A DNA stretch of 64,000 nt from Azospirillum brasilense (GTDB lineage Bacteria; Pseudomonadota; Alphaproteobacteria; Azospirillales; Azospirillaceae): contig NZ_VITH01000004.1 in the NCBI RefSeq assembly GCF_007827815.1, forward strand, positions 1 to 64,000. The letters are read 5' to 3'. The translations under genes were made by a program, and so were the position numbers. Every line of letters starts with the position of its first letter. The first letter of the stretch is position 1. The notes below the pieces were generated by a model. That model saw nothing but the letters and a program-made list of their open reading frames with translations. It searched no databases and was not told the DNA's origin. Positions 1 through 11,800 of the stretch are shown in pieces.

Positions 1-411
1 CCGCGGCTGGCCGGTCGTGTGCGTGTCGGACAACGGCACCGAGTTCACCAGCATGGCCATTCTCGCCTGGGCGCAGGAACGCCGGGTGGAGTGGCATTAC
101 ATCGCGCCCGGCAAGCCGTTCCAGAACGCCTTCGCGGAGTCGTTCAATGGGCGACTGCGCGACGAATGCCTCAACGAGACTCTGTTCACCTCGCTCACCC
201 ATGCCCGTGCCGTCCTGGAGGCGTGGCGGAGCGACTATAACCACCTCCGACCGCACACCGGCCTCGGCGGCGCCACACCGATCGAAGTCGCCACGCGGAC
301 GTCGCCGCAACCCGGGCCGTGGCATGCCCCGGCCCCGGTTGCCATCAACGCCCATTCAGGGCATCACATGAGGGGACTCGCACTCTGAGTGGAGGAAACT
401 TGGGGAGCAGG
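1..411 (+). mobile_element. IS3-family insertion sequence, 3' end only
   Basis: The window opens inside an insertion sequence. Its transposase 3' end is visible, followed by about 20 bp that probably hold the right terminal repeat. The left part lies outside the window, so neither the inverted repeats nor a target duplication can be checked. The element sits directly downstream of the minus-strand ialB-like gene. The right boundary is approximate. Confidence 0.6.
2..388 (+). CDS. IS3-family transposase OrfB, C-terminal part (rve integrase core)
   Basis: The open frame runs in from the window edge and ends at TGA 386-388. The translated part contains the second catalytic Asp in VSDNGTEF and the catalytic Glu in [14 protein letters not shown], followed by the YNHLRPH motif typical of the end of IS3/IS407-group DDE integrase cores. 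It would cut and join the ends of its own element. About two thirds of the usual OrfB length (around 270-300 aa) lies outside the window, so whether the gene is intact cannot be judged. The family call is firm and the subgroup is a guess. Confidence 0.85.
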   Translation, partial: RGWPVVCVSDNGTEFTSMAILAWAQERRVEWHYIAPGKPFQNAFAESFNGRLRDECLNETLFTSLTHARAVLEAWRSDYNHLRPHTGLGGATPIEVATRTSPQPGPWHAPAPVAINAHSGHHMRGLAL

Positions 412-476
412 TCAGCCCGCGTCCTGCATCACTCTGGGAGATCCCGGAAGTCCCAAGGGTCGTTCACCATATCGCT

Positions 477-1013
477 TCAGCCTCCCTGCTTTCCTACGCT
501 GGCCGTGTAGGCGTTGCGCAGGCCCTTGGCGGACAGCGGCAGGGTCATCGCCTTGCCGGGACCGTCGGAAAAACCCAGGATGATTGGCTGGGTTGCCGTC
601 GCCAGGGCATCCAGACTCTGTTTCGAGAGATCCGCGTCGGCGTAGCAGGATTGCAGGCACCGACGGAAGGCGAGCGAGACAACCGGCTTGTCACCGACGC
701 GAATGGTCGCCCCGTCAGACAGCCACACGCCGGCTGGCAACTCGACGAGGATCTTGTCGCTGGCGGCTCCGGCCGGCCGGCCGATCACTGTCTGCGCGAT
801 GATGCGCCCATCCGGCCCGGCAACCGTCTGCACGCTCTCACAGACCTTCGTGTCCTTGGCACCGTCGCGCCCCATTTCGCAGCGCACGATCCAATCGTCA
901 TAGTTGGCCGTCGTCCGGTTCGGTGTCGGCTGCTGCGCCGATGCGGCACCGGCGGCAACGCAAAGCACTAGCGACAGAAGGGCAACACTCGGGCGGGTCA
1001 TGGTTGCGATCAT
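477..1013 (-). CDS. IalB-like (invasion-associated locus B family) exported protein
   Basis: A protein of about 178 aa with a signal peptide (MIATMTRPSVALLSLVLCVA, cleaved near ASAQQ), then the IalB pattern: a YDDWIVRCEM segment, a second Cys in KVCESV, and a closely spaced pair in FRRCLQSCYAD. The four Cys probably form two periplasmic disulfides. IalB proteins are small periplasmic or outer-membrane-associated proteins of alphaproteobacteria with no defined biochemistry. An ATG at 1040, four bases after the tpsB stop, is in frame. I prefer the ATG at 1013 because it has a GAGAAG upstream and gives a cleaner signal peptide. It is probably the last gene of the adhesin/secretion operon. Confidence 0.8.
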   Translation of the reverse strand: MIATMTRPSVALLSLVLCVAAGAASAQQPTPNRTTANYDDWIVRCEMGRDGAKDTKVCESVQTVAGPDGRIIAQTVIGRPAGAASDKILVELPAGVWLSDGATIRVGDKPVVSLAFRRCLQSCYADADLSKQSLDALATATQPIILGFSDGPGKAMTLPLSAKGLRNAYTASVGKQGG

Positions 1014-1044
1014 CGGTGGTCTTCTCAAGAGGGTTTGCATAGGG

Positions 1045-2832
1045 TCAGTAGATGGTGGAGATCCGGACCCTCAGGTCGAGATCGCCGGCACGCCGCTTGT
1101 CCTCGTCAAGCAGGGCGACGCCCGCGGTCAGCCCCATCGTCAGATGACCGGCGAAGCGGTAGTCGAGGCCGAGGCCGGTACCCGCGAGGGAAAGCGTGCG
1201 GCGCCCTCCGAAGTCGGTTCCGATGGCGCCGTCCAGGAAGGCGAAGGGGTGTACGGCATCGTCCCGGATCAGCGCGAAACCGGGCAAACGCAGTTCGTTG
1301 CGCAGGATGAGGCCGCGATCGGCCACGCCGTCCCCGAGGTCGTATCCGCGCACCGCGTAGAGACCGCCGAGCGCGATCTGCTCCGTATCGGGCAGCGCCC
1401 GCCCGGCGAGTTGGACCGTCAGCTCGTTGACGAGGCCGAAGCCGTTGCCGAGGTCCGTGCTGCGGCTCGCCACGCCGGTCATGTACGCGTAGTCCAGACG
1501 CCGCACCCGGCCGTTCGAGAAAGCGCTCCAGCCCTGGTCGTCGTTGCCGGCCAGGACGCCGCCGGGATTGGCCTTGCCGGTCAGGCCGATCGCCGTCGTC
1601 CCCAGGCGGTCGCTCCAGCTCCGGTCCCAGCCGAGACCGATCTGGAAGAGGTCCACGCGCGCCCGGCCCAGCCACACATCCTGGAACGCGACCCGCCGCT
1701 CCAGCCTCTTGATCTCGATTCCCGCTTGGACGTCGCCGAAGTGGACGCCAGGGAGAAGGTCGGAAAGCGCGGAACGGTAGTAGACCGGCAGCTCGAAGAA
1801 GGTGTTGTCGGAGGTGAAGGGATCCGTCTTCTGACGCGTCGCCACAAAGTTCGGGCTGACCTCGATCGCCTGGCGATCGCCGGTCGGCAGAACGAAGCGG
1901 GCCGAATGACTGAGATAGCGGGCCCGGTCGCCGTCACCCGGAAACAGACGCCCGGCATCGGAGAACAGGTCGCGCGATCCGGTCGTCTGCCAGGAGCCGT
2001 AGGCGTGGTCGAGCCCGGCAAGGCCGAACCCGCCGCCGACGAACAGGCGGTTGCGGTCGGTCTCGCGCGTGCCGGTGTTGGAATAGCCGGCGAAGACCTG
2101 CCAAGGCTTCTGGCGGGTCACTTCCAGCGTCAGATCGGACCGGCCGAAACCGTCGCCGGGTGAAAAGACGCCCTGCACCCGGCGGTAGGGATAGCGGTTG
2201 AGCCAACGCAAATCCTCGTCGATCCGCGCCGCCTCAATCCGCTCACCCTCGGCGCCACGAATCCGCTCCGCGACGGAAGCGCCGGGCTCATCCTCTTCCC
2301 CCTGGGTGGAGACCCGGCCCAATGCGAACTCGATCACCTGCAGGCTGAGGATGCCGGCGGAAATTTCCTGCGGGGGAACGCTGACCGAGACGAACGGGTA
2401 GCCGACGTCCCGATAGACCCCCGCGACGGCCGCTTGCGCATCGGCGATCAGCGCCATGGACAGCGGCCGGCCGATGAAGCCGGCGAGTGCCGCGCGCAAC
2501 TCGCTCCGCAAGGCCGGATCGGGCTCCACACCTCCCAGGCCGATCCGGCCGATGACGACCTCGTCCCCCTCTGGAAGCGGGGCGGCCGCATCGCGGCCGA
2601 TCAGGCGGAAGGCGCGCAGCGAGACGCCGAGCGGCGTTGGGTCCGCCGCCACGCGGCTGCCAGGATCGACCGAGATTGTGGCGGACGGCGCCGCCTGCTC
2701 CGGCGGCGGGTTCCGTTCGACCGGCACGGACTGCGCGAGCCCGCCGCCGCCCGACAGGACCAGGACCAGGACCAGGACCAGGACACCCAGGGCGAAGGCT
2801 TGGATGGGGAAACGGCAAGGGTTTGACGGCAT
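1045..2832 (-). CDS. TpsB outer-membrane transporter (ShlB/FhaC/HecB family)
   Basis: A protein of about 595 aa. A signal peptide with an unusual Val-Leu run is followed by a POTRA region (from about residue 55, FRLIGRDAA onward), a ShlB-type linker domain and a long beta-barrel region ending in an aromatic residue (RISTIY). GGLYAVRGYDLGDG carries the VRGY motif that marks loop L6 of the Omp85/TpsB superfamily. It should secrete the adhesin encoded just upstream. Its ATG at 2832 overlaps the TGA of that gene by one base (TGATG), which indicates translational coupling and fixes the start. An in-frame start at 2922 inside the adhesin gene is unlikely. Confidence 0.93.
   Translation of the reverse strand: MPSNPCRFPIQAFALGVLVLVLVLVLSGGGGLAQSVPVERNPPPEQAAPSATISVDPGSRVAADPTPLGVSLRAFRLIGRDAAAPLPEGDEVVIGRIGLGGVEPDPALRSELRAALAGFIGRPLSMALIADAQAAVAGVYRDVGYPFVSVSVPPQEISAGILSLQVIEFALGRVSTQGEEDEPGASVAERIRGAEGERIEAARIDEDLRWLNRYPYRRVQGVFSPGDGFGRSDLTLEVTRQKPWQVFAGYSNTGTRETDRNRLFVGGGFGLAGLDHAYGSWQTTGSRDLFSDAGRLFPGDGDRARYLSHSARFVLPTGDRQAIEVSPNFVATRQKTDPFTSDNTFFELPVYYRSALSDLLPGVHFGDVQAGIEIKRLERRVAFQDVWLGRARVDLFQIGLGWDRSWSDRLGTTAIGLTGKANPGGVLAGNDDQGWSAFSNGRVRRLDYAYMTGVASRSTDLGNGFGLVNELTVQLAGRALPDTEQIALGGLYAVRGYDLGDGVADRGLILRNELRLPGFALIRDDAVHPFAFLDGAIGTDFGGRRTLSLAGTGLGLDYRFAGHLTMGLTAGVALLDEDKRRAGDLDLRVRISTIY
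2755..2784 (-). repeat. Hexanucleotide tandem repeat in the tpsB signal peptide
   Basis: CAGGAC is repeated five times without a break on the plus strand. On the coding strand it reads GTCCTG x5, giving (Val-Leu)5 in the hydrophobic core of the TpsB signal peptide. Because the unit is six bases, slippage would change the hydrophobic length by two residues without a frameshift. Confidence 0.95.
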
Positions 2833-5800
2833 CACGGGGATTTCACGCTCAGGAAGGTTCCCAGAACCCGGTTGGCGGGGTGGGGAAGGGATGCACAGCC
2901 TTCGCCGCCGGCCGCGCCGCAAGCGTCCTGGGTTCCATCGCCGCCCCCATCCTGTTCCGATGCGAGGCCCGGCGATCCGGCTTCGCTTCCCGAGCGGCCT
3001 GCAACGGGGGGCACAGCCGGAGACGGCGCGACCGGATCGATGAGACGCGCAGGCAGGAAGGCGGCGATCCCGGACGGCGGAGGCAACTCCACCGGCACGC
3101 CCGGGGTGGCGCGCGGATCGCTTGCGGTTGGACGATCGGTGGACGGCGGATTGGCGGTGCCGGCCGGACGGGACGGGTCGTCAACGACCACCACCGGCGG
3201 GGGCTGGACGATCACCAGGTTACCATCGACATAGCGAAGCGTGTAGTTTCCTGCCGCATCGCCGGAGAGGACCCCGCCCGTCGCCGTGCTGACGTATCGT
3301 CCGACGCTCGACAGAGATGTGGCGCTGGTGGAGACGCCGACGCCGGACAACAGGGCGTCGCCTTGACCATTCTTCCAGCCCGACACGCTGTAGCCCAGCG
3401 ACGGCACGCTGTCACCAAGGACCATCGTGCCGTTGGCTGCGGTCACGGTCAGCGGCGCCGGGGTCACCGCGAAGGCACCGTTGACGTAGCGGATCGTGTA
3501 GTTGCCGGCCGCCGCACCCGACAGCGTTCCACCCGTCGCCGCACTGGCATAGGCCCCGACGTTCGACAGCGCGGTGGCGTTGGTGGAGACGATGACACCG
3601 GACAGCAGGGCGTCGCTTTGGCCGTTTCTCCAGCCCGACACGCCGTAGCCCAGCGACGGCACGGCGTCGCCGTAGACCATCATGCCGTTGCCTGCCGTCA
3701 CGGTCAGCGGCGCCGGGGTCACTGTGACGGTGCCGGTCATATGGCTGAGACTGTAGTTGCCCACCGCCGCTCCGGACAGGACGCCGCCCGTAACTGTGCT
3801 GACATAGGCTCCGGCATTCGACAGCGACGTAACGGCGGTGGAGACGCCGATGCCGGAGATCAGGGCGTCACCCTGGCCGTTCTTCCAACCCGATGTGGTG
3901 TAGCCCAGCGCCGGCACGGCATCGCCGTAGACCATTGTGCCGTCGGCCGCCGTCACCGTCAGCGTCGCCGGCGTCACCGCGAAGGTACCGCCCAGATGAG
4001 TGAGCGTGTAGTTTCCAGCCGCGGCGCCTGACAGAACCCCGCCCGTCGCCGTGGTGATGTAGGCGGTTCCGGCATTCGACAGCGACGTGGCGTTGGTAGA
4101 GACGCCGACGCCGGACAGCAAGGCCCCGTTCTGGCCGTTCCTCCAGCCCGATACGCTGTAGCCCAGTGACGGCACGGCATCTCCATAGGCCATCGTGCCG
4201 TTGGCCGCGGTCACCGTCAGCACCGCCGGCGTCACCGAGAAGGCGCCGTTGACATAGCTGAGCGTGTAGTTGCCGGCCGCCGCCCCGGACAGCGTCCCGC
4301 CTGTCGCCGACGTGAGGTAGGCGCTGCCGACGTCGGACAGAGCCGTGGCGTTGGTGGACACGGTGACGCCGGACAGCAACGCGTCGCCCTGGCCGTTCTT
4401 CCACCCCGACACGCCGTAGCCCGGCGACGGCACGGCGTCGCCGTAGACCATCGCGCCGTTGCCGGCGGTCACGGTCAACGGCGCCGGGCTGATCAAGACG
4501 GTGCCGCCCACATGGCTGAGCGTGTAATTGCCGGCTGCCGCGCCTAACAACGTCCCGCCCGTCGCGCTGCTGGCGTAAGTCCCGACATTCGACAGGGATG
4601 TGGCGCCGGTGGAGACACTGATGCCCGAGAGCGAGGCGTCACCCTGGCCGTTCTTCCACCCCGATGTGGTGTAGCCCAGTGCCGGGACGTTTTCGCCGTA
4701 GATCATCGTCGCGTCGGCTGCCGTCACCGTCAACGTCGCCGGCGTCACCGAGAAGGCCCCCCCGACGTAGGCGAGAGTGTAATTGCCCGTCGCGCCGCCC
4801 GACAGCACTCCGCCCGTCGCCATGGTAAGGTACGAGGTTCCGACATTCGACAAGGACGTGGCGTCCGTAGAGATGCCGACGCCGGACAGCAGGGCGTCGC
4901 TCTGGCCGTTCCTCCAGCCCGACGTCGTGTAGCCCAGCGACGGCACGGCGTCGCCATAGACCATCGTCCCATTGGCCGCCGTCACGGTCAGCGTCGCCGG
5001 CGTCACCGAGAAGACACCGTCGACGTAGCTGAGCGTGTAATTGCCCGCCGCCGGCCCGGACAGCGTACCGCCCGTCGCTGTGGTGGTGTAGGCGGCCCCT
5101 ACATTCGACAAGGACGTGGCGTCCGTGGAGACGGTGACGGCCGAGAGCAGAGCGCCGCCCTGACCGTTCCTCCATCCCGCCGTCGTGTAGCTCAGTGACG
5201 GTACGGCGTCGCCGTAAATCATGGAGCCTCCGCCCGCCGTCACCGTCAATGTCGCCGGCGTCACCGATATGGCGCCGTTGACGTGGTTGAGCGTGTAATT
5301 GCCGGCCGCTGCTCCGGACAGCGTTCCACCGGTCGCCGTGCTGGCGTAGTTCCCGACATTCGACAGCGACGTGGCGTCGGTGGAAACGCCGACGCCGGAC
5401 AAGAGAGCGTCGCCTTGGCCGTTCTTCCAGCCGGAGATGGCGTAGCCCAGCGATGGCACGGCATCGCCGTAAACCATCGTGCCGCTGGCCGCCGTCACCG
5501 TCAGCGCCGCCGGCGTCACCGAGAAGGCCCCCCCGACGTAGGCGAGAGTGTAGTTTCCCGCCGCCGCGCCCGCCAGCGTTCCGCCCATCGCCATGGTGGT
5601 GTAGGCGGCCCCCACATCCGACAGCGTGGTGGCATTGGTGGAAACGCCGATGCCTGAGAGCAGCGCGTCGCTCTGGCCGTTCTTCCAACCAGAACTGGTG
5701 TAGCCCAGCGACGGCACGGCATCGCCGTAGACCATCGCGCCATTGGCAGCGGTCACCGTCAGGACCGCCGGCGTCACCGAGAGGGAGCCACCGACGTAGC

Positions 5801-8800
5801 TGAGGGTGTAGTTGCCGACGGCCGCTCCGGACAACGCTCCGCCCGTCGCCGTGGTGAGGTAGGAGGTTCCAACGTCCGACAGGGATGATGCGTTGGTGGA
5901 GACCGTGACCCCTGAGAGCAGGGCGTCGCTCTGGCCGTTCCGCCAGCCCGACACGCTGTAGCCCAGCGTCGGCGCGGCATCACCGTAGACCATCGCGCCA
6001 TTGGCGGCGGTCACCGTCAGCGTCGCCGGGGTGATCGTGACGGTGCCGGTCGCACGGCTGAGTGTGTAATTGCCCGCCGCCGCGCCCGACAAGATTCCTC
6101 CCGTTGTGGAGGAGGTGTAGAGCCCGACGTTCGACAGCGACGTGGCGTCGGTGGAGACGGTGACCCCGGAGAGCAGCGCCTCCCCCTGGCCGTTCTTCCA
6201 GCCCGCCACGCTGTAGCCCACCGACGGCGCCGTGTCACCGTAGACCATTGCGCCATTGGCGGCGGTCACCGTTAGCGTCGCCGGGGTCACCGAAAAGCTG
6301 CCGTCCACATGGCGGAGCACATAGTTCCCGGTAGCCGCGCCCGACAGCGTGCCGCCCGCTGCCGTGCTGGCGTAGACCCCAACGTTCGACAGCGACGTGA
6401 CGTCGGTGGAGACGGTGACGCCGGACAGCAGCGCATCGCTCTGGCCGTTCCTCCAGCCTGACGTCGTGTAGCCCAGCGACGATAGGGCATCGCCATAGAC
6501 CAACGTCCCGTTGGCTGCCGTCACAGTCAGCGTCGCCGGCGTCACCGAGAAAGCACCGTTGACGTAGCTGAGCGTGTAGTTGCCCACCGCCGACCCGGAC
6601 AGTGTGCCGCCCGTCGCTGTCGTGACATAGGCGTTCCCCACGTCGGACAGCGTGGTGGCATTGGTGGAGACCACGACCGCCGAGAGCAGCGCCCCGCTCT
6701 GGCCGTTCTTCCAACCGGAGCTGGTGTAGCCCAGCGACGGCACGGCATCGCCGTAGACCATCATGCCGTTGCCCGCCGTCACCGTCAGCGCGGCCGGAGT
6801 CACCGAGAGGGAACCGCCCACATGGCTGATGGTATAGTTGCCGGTTGCCGCGCCCGACAGCGTGCCGCCCGTTGCTGTGGTGATGTAGGCGGTTCCCACA
6901 TCCGACAGTGACGTGGCGTCGCTCGAGACGGTGACGCCGGAGAGCAGCGCATCGCTCTGGCCGTTCTTCCATCCCGAAATCGTGTAGCCCAGCGAGGGTA
7001 CGGTGTCGCCATAGATCATCGTGCCGTTGGCAGCCGTCACCGTCAGGGTGGCCGGAGTCACCGTGAAGGAACCGTTGACGTAGCTGAGCGTGTAATTCCC
7101 TGCTGCCCCCCCAGACAGCGTGCCGCCCGTCGCCATGGTGGTATAAGCACCAACGCTCGACACGGATGTGGCGCTTGCGGAGGCACTGATGCCCGAGAGC
7201 GAGGCGTCACCCTGGCCGTTCTTCCACCCCGACACGCTGTAACCCAGCGACGGCACGGCATCGCCGTAGACCATCGTGCCGTCGGCAGCCGTCACCGTCA
7301 GCGGCGCCGGGGTGATCGTGACGCCGCCGGTCGCATGGCTGAGCGTATAGTTGCCGGCTGCCGCGCCCAACAGCGTCCCGCCGGTCGCCGTGCTGGTGTA
7401 GATCCCAACGTTTGACAGCGTGGTGGCGTTGGTGGAGACCGCGACCGCCGAGAGCAGGGCATCGCTCTGGCCGTTCCTCCAGCCCGACGTCGTGTAGCCC
7501 AGCGACGGTACGGCGTCGCCGTAGACCATCGTCCCATTGGCCGCCGTCACCGTCAGCGTCGCCGGAATCACGGAGAAAGCGCCGTTGACGTGGTTGAGCG
7601 TGTAATTGCCGGCCGCTGCTCCGGACAGCGCTCCACCGGTCGCCGTGCTGGTGTAGTTCCCGACATTCGACAGCGCTGTGGCGTTGGTGGAAACGCCGAC
7701 GCCGGACAAGAGAGCGCCGCCCTGTCCGTTCCTCCAACCGGACGTTGTGTAGCCCAGCGACGGCACGGCGTCGCCGTAGACCATCGTCCCGTTGGCCGCC
7801 GTTACCGTCAGCGTCGCCGGGGTCACCGAGAAGGAACCGCCCACATGGCTGATGGTATAGTTGCCGGCCGCCCCGCCCGAGAGGGTGCCGCCCGTCGCCG
7901 TCGTGACGTAGGCGCTCCCCACATCCGACAGCGTGGTGGCGTTGGTGGACACGCCGACGCTGGACAGCAGCGCCCCGCTCTGGCCGTTTTTCCAGCCGGA
8001 CGTCGCGTAGCCCAGCGACGGCACGGCATCGCCGTAGACCATCGTCCCATTGTCGGCCGTCACGGTCAGCGTCGCCGGAGTCACCGAGAAGGTGCCGTTG
8101 ACGTAGCTGAGCGTGTAATTTCCCGTCGCTGCGCCCGACAGCGTGCCGCCCGTCGCTGTGGTGGTGTAGGCGGTTCCTACGTCCGACAGCGTGGTGGCGC
8201 TGGTGGATACGCTGACATCGGACAGCAGGGCGCCGCTCTGGCCGTTCTTCCACCCCGACACGCTGTAGCCCAGCGACGGCACGGCGTCGCCATAGACCAT
8301 CGTCCCGTTGGCCGCCGTCACCGTCAGCGTCGCCGGAGTCACCGAGAAGCTGCCGCCGACATGGCTGAGCGTGTAGTTGCCCGCCGCCGCGCCAGACAAC
8401 GTCCCGCCTGTTGCCGTGGTGAGGTAGGCGGTTCCGACATTCGACAAGGACGTGGCGTCCGTGGAGACGGAGACACCGGACAGCAGCACGCCGCTCTGGC
8501 CGTTCTTCCAGCCGGACGTCGCGTAGCCCAGCGACGGCACGGCATCGCCGTAGACCATCGTCCCGTTGGCCGCCGTCACCGTCAGCGTCGCCGGGGTCAC
8601 CGAAAACGCGCCGTTGACGTAGCTGAACGTGTAGTTGCCCGCCGCCGCGCCCGACAGCGTGCCGCCTGTTGCCGTGGTGAGGTAGGCGGTTCCCACATCC
8701 GACAGCGTGGTGGCGTTGGTGGACACGCCCACACCGGACAGAAGAGCGCCGCTCTGGCCGTTCTTCCAGCCGGACGTCGCGTAGCCCAACGACGGCACGG

Positions 8801-11800
8801 CATCGCCATAGACCATCGTCCCGTTGGCCGCCGTTACCGTCAGCGTCGCCGGCGTCACCGAGAAGCTGCCGCCGACATGGCTGAGGGTGTAGTTGCCCAC
8901 CGCCGCGCCCGAGAGGGTGCCGCCCGTTGCCGTCGTGACATAGGCGCTCCCCACATCCGACAGCGTGGTGGCGTTGGTGGACACGCCCACACCGGACAGA
9001 AGAGCGTCGCTCTGGCCGTTCTTCCAGCCGGACGTCGCGTAGCCCAGCGACGGTACGGCATCGCCGTAGACCATCGTGCCGTTGGCCGCCGTTACCGTCA
9101 GCGTCGCCGGCGTCACCGAGAAGGAACCGCCCACATGGCTGATGGTATAGTTGCCGGCCGCCCCGCCCGAGAGGGTGCCGCCCGTCGCCGTGGTGATGTA
9201 GGCGGTTCCGACATCCGACAGCGTGGTGGCGTTGGTGGACACGCCGACGCCGGACAGCAGCGCCCCGCTCTGGCCGTTCTTCCAGCCTGACGTCGCGTAG
9301 CCCAGCGACGGCACGGCATCGCCGTAGACCATTGTCCCGTTGGCCGCCGTCACCGTCAGCGTCGCCGGCGTCACCGAGAAGCTGCCGCCGACATAGCTGA
9401 GCGTGTAGTTGCCCGCCGCCGCGCCCGACAGGATGCCACCCGTCGCCGTGGTGAGGTAGGTGGCTCCGACATTCGACAAGGACGTGGCGTCCGTGGAGAC
9501 GGTGACGCCGGACAGCAGCGCCCCGCTCTGGCCGTTCTTCCAGCCTGACGTCGCGTAGCCCAGCGACGGCACGGCATCGCCGTAGACCATTGTCCCGTTG
9601 GCCGCCGTCACCGTCAGCGTCGCCGGCGTCACCGAGAAGCTGCCGCCGACATAGCTGAGCGTGTAGTTGCCCGCCGCCGCGCCCGACAGGATGCCACCCG
9701 TCGCCGTGGTGAGGTAGGCGCTCCCCACATCCGACAGCGTGGTGGCGTTGGTGGACACGCCGACGCTGGACAGCAGCGCGCCGCTCTGGCCGTTCTTCCA
9801 GCCGGACGTCGTGTAGCCCAGCGACGGCACGGCATCGCCATAGACCATCGTCCCGTTGGCCGCCGTTACCGTCAGCGTCGCCGGGGTCACCGAGAAGGAA
9901 CCGCCGACATGGCTGAGCGTGTAGTTGCCCGCCGCCGCGCCCGACAGCGTGCCGCCTGTTGCCGTGGTGAGGTAGGCGGTTCCCACATCCGACAGCGTGG
10001 TGGCGTTGGTGGACACACCGACACCGGACAGCAACACGCCGCTCTGGCCGTTCTTCCAGCCGGACGTCGTGTAGCCCAGCGACGGCACGGCGTCGCCATA
10101 GACCATCGTCCCGTTGGCCGCCGTCACGGTCAGCGTCGCCGGCGTCACCGAGAAGGAACCGCCGACATGGCTGAGCGTGTAGTTGCCCGCCGCCGCGCCA
10201 GACAACGTCCCGCCTGTTGCTGTGGTGATGTAGGCGGTTCCGACATTCGACAAGGACGTGGCGTCGGTGGAGACGGTGACGCCGGACAGCAGCGCGCCGC
10301 TCTGGCCGTTCTTCCAGCCGGACGTCGCGTAGCCCAGCAACGGGACGGCATCGCCGTAGACCATCGTCCCGTTGGCCGCCGTCACGGTCAGCGTCGCCGG
10401 GGTCACCGCGAAGCTGCCGCCGACATGGCTGAGCGTGTAGTTGCCGGCCGCTGCGCCAGACAACGTCCCGCCTGTTGCCGTGGTGATGTAGGCGGTTCCG
10501 ACATTCGACAAGGACGTGGCGTCGGTGGAGACGGTGACGCCGGACAGCAGCGCGCCGCTCTGGCCGTTCTTCCAGCCGGACGTCGTGTAGCCCAGCGACG
10601 GCATGGCGTCGCCGTAGACCATCGTCCCGTCAGCCGCCGTCACCGTCAGCGTCGCCGGCGTCACCGAGAAGCTGCCGCCGACATGGCTGAACGTGTAGTT
10701 GCCCGCCGCCGCGCCCGACAGCGTGCCGCCTGTTGCCGTGGTGGTATAAGCGCTCCCCACGTCCGACAGCGCGGTGGCGTTGGTGGACACACCGACACCG
10801 GACAGCAAGGCGCCGCTCTGGCCGTTCTTCCAGCCGGACGTCGCGTAGCCCAGCGACGGCACGGCGTCGCCGTAGACCATCGTCCCGTTGGCCGCCGTCA
10901 CCGTCAGCGTCGCCGGTGTGATCGAGACGGTGCCGGTCGTGTGGACAATCGTGTAGTTGCCCACCGCCGCGCCGGACAGAACCCCACCCGTCACCGTGCT
11001 GGCGTAGTCCCCGACGTCCGACAGCGCAGTGGCGCTCGTGGACACGGTCACGCCGGACAGAAGAGCGTCGCCCTGGCCGTTCTTCCAGCCGGACGTTGTG
11101 TAGCCCAGCGACGGCACGGCATCGCCGTAGACCATCGTGCCATTGTCCGCCGTCACCGTCAGCGTCGCCGGCGTCACCACGGCGCCCACATTCACCACAC
11201 GGGCCGCTCCGCCCGCGCTGAAGGTGGCGGAAACCCCCGATGTGTCGAGGAAGTTCAAATAGGTTCCGACATTCGTGCCGGCCGCCAAGCTGCTCGACGC
11301 CGAGCCGGTGACCCGGCTCCAGGCCCAGCCGCCCAGCAAGGAGACGGGCACCGTCTGCGGATCGTCGCCATAGACGGCGGACTGCACCACGCCGACCACG
11401 CCGGACACGCCATACAGCAGGGGCGCGTCCGTTCCGTCGGCCGGCGCCCAGACCATGCGGTCGAAGCCGGTGAAGCTGCTCGCGTCGCGCATCCCCGCGC
11501 TGTCCAGACCGGTCACGCCGGTGACCGACCCGGCCCCGGCGCCAGCCGCCATGCCGCTGGTCTGCGTGTTCCAGTAGGACAGCCTGGTCATGCCGTCGTT
11601 GCGCCCGACCAGCCCGCCGAGCGCGGCGCCCTGCCCGGACACCGCGCCCGTAGCGTAGGACTGGGCGATGGAGCCGCTCGCGCCGTTGTTCCCCACCAGC
11701 CCGCCGACGCCGACGCCATGCCCGGTCACCGCCCCGGTGGCGTAGGACTGGGCGATGGAACCGCCCACGTTGTTGTCGCCCACCAACCCGCCGACGCCGT

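Noticed and set aside
3215..11178. CRISPR array or satellite DNA
   Set aside because: The units are about 258 bp, contiguous, in frame within one protein gene and have no unique spacers.
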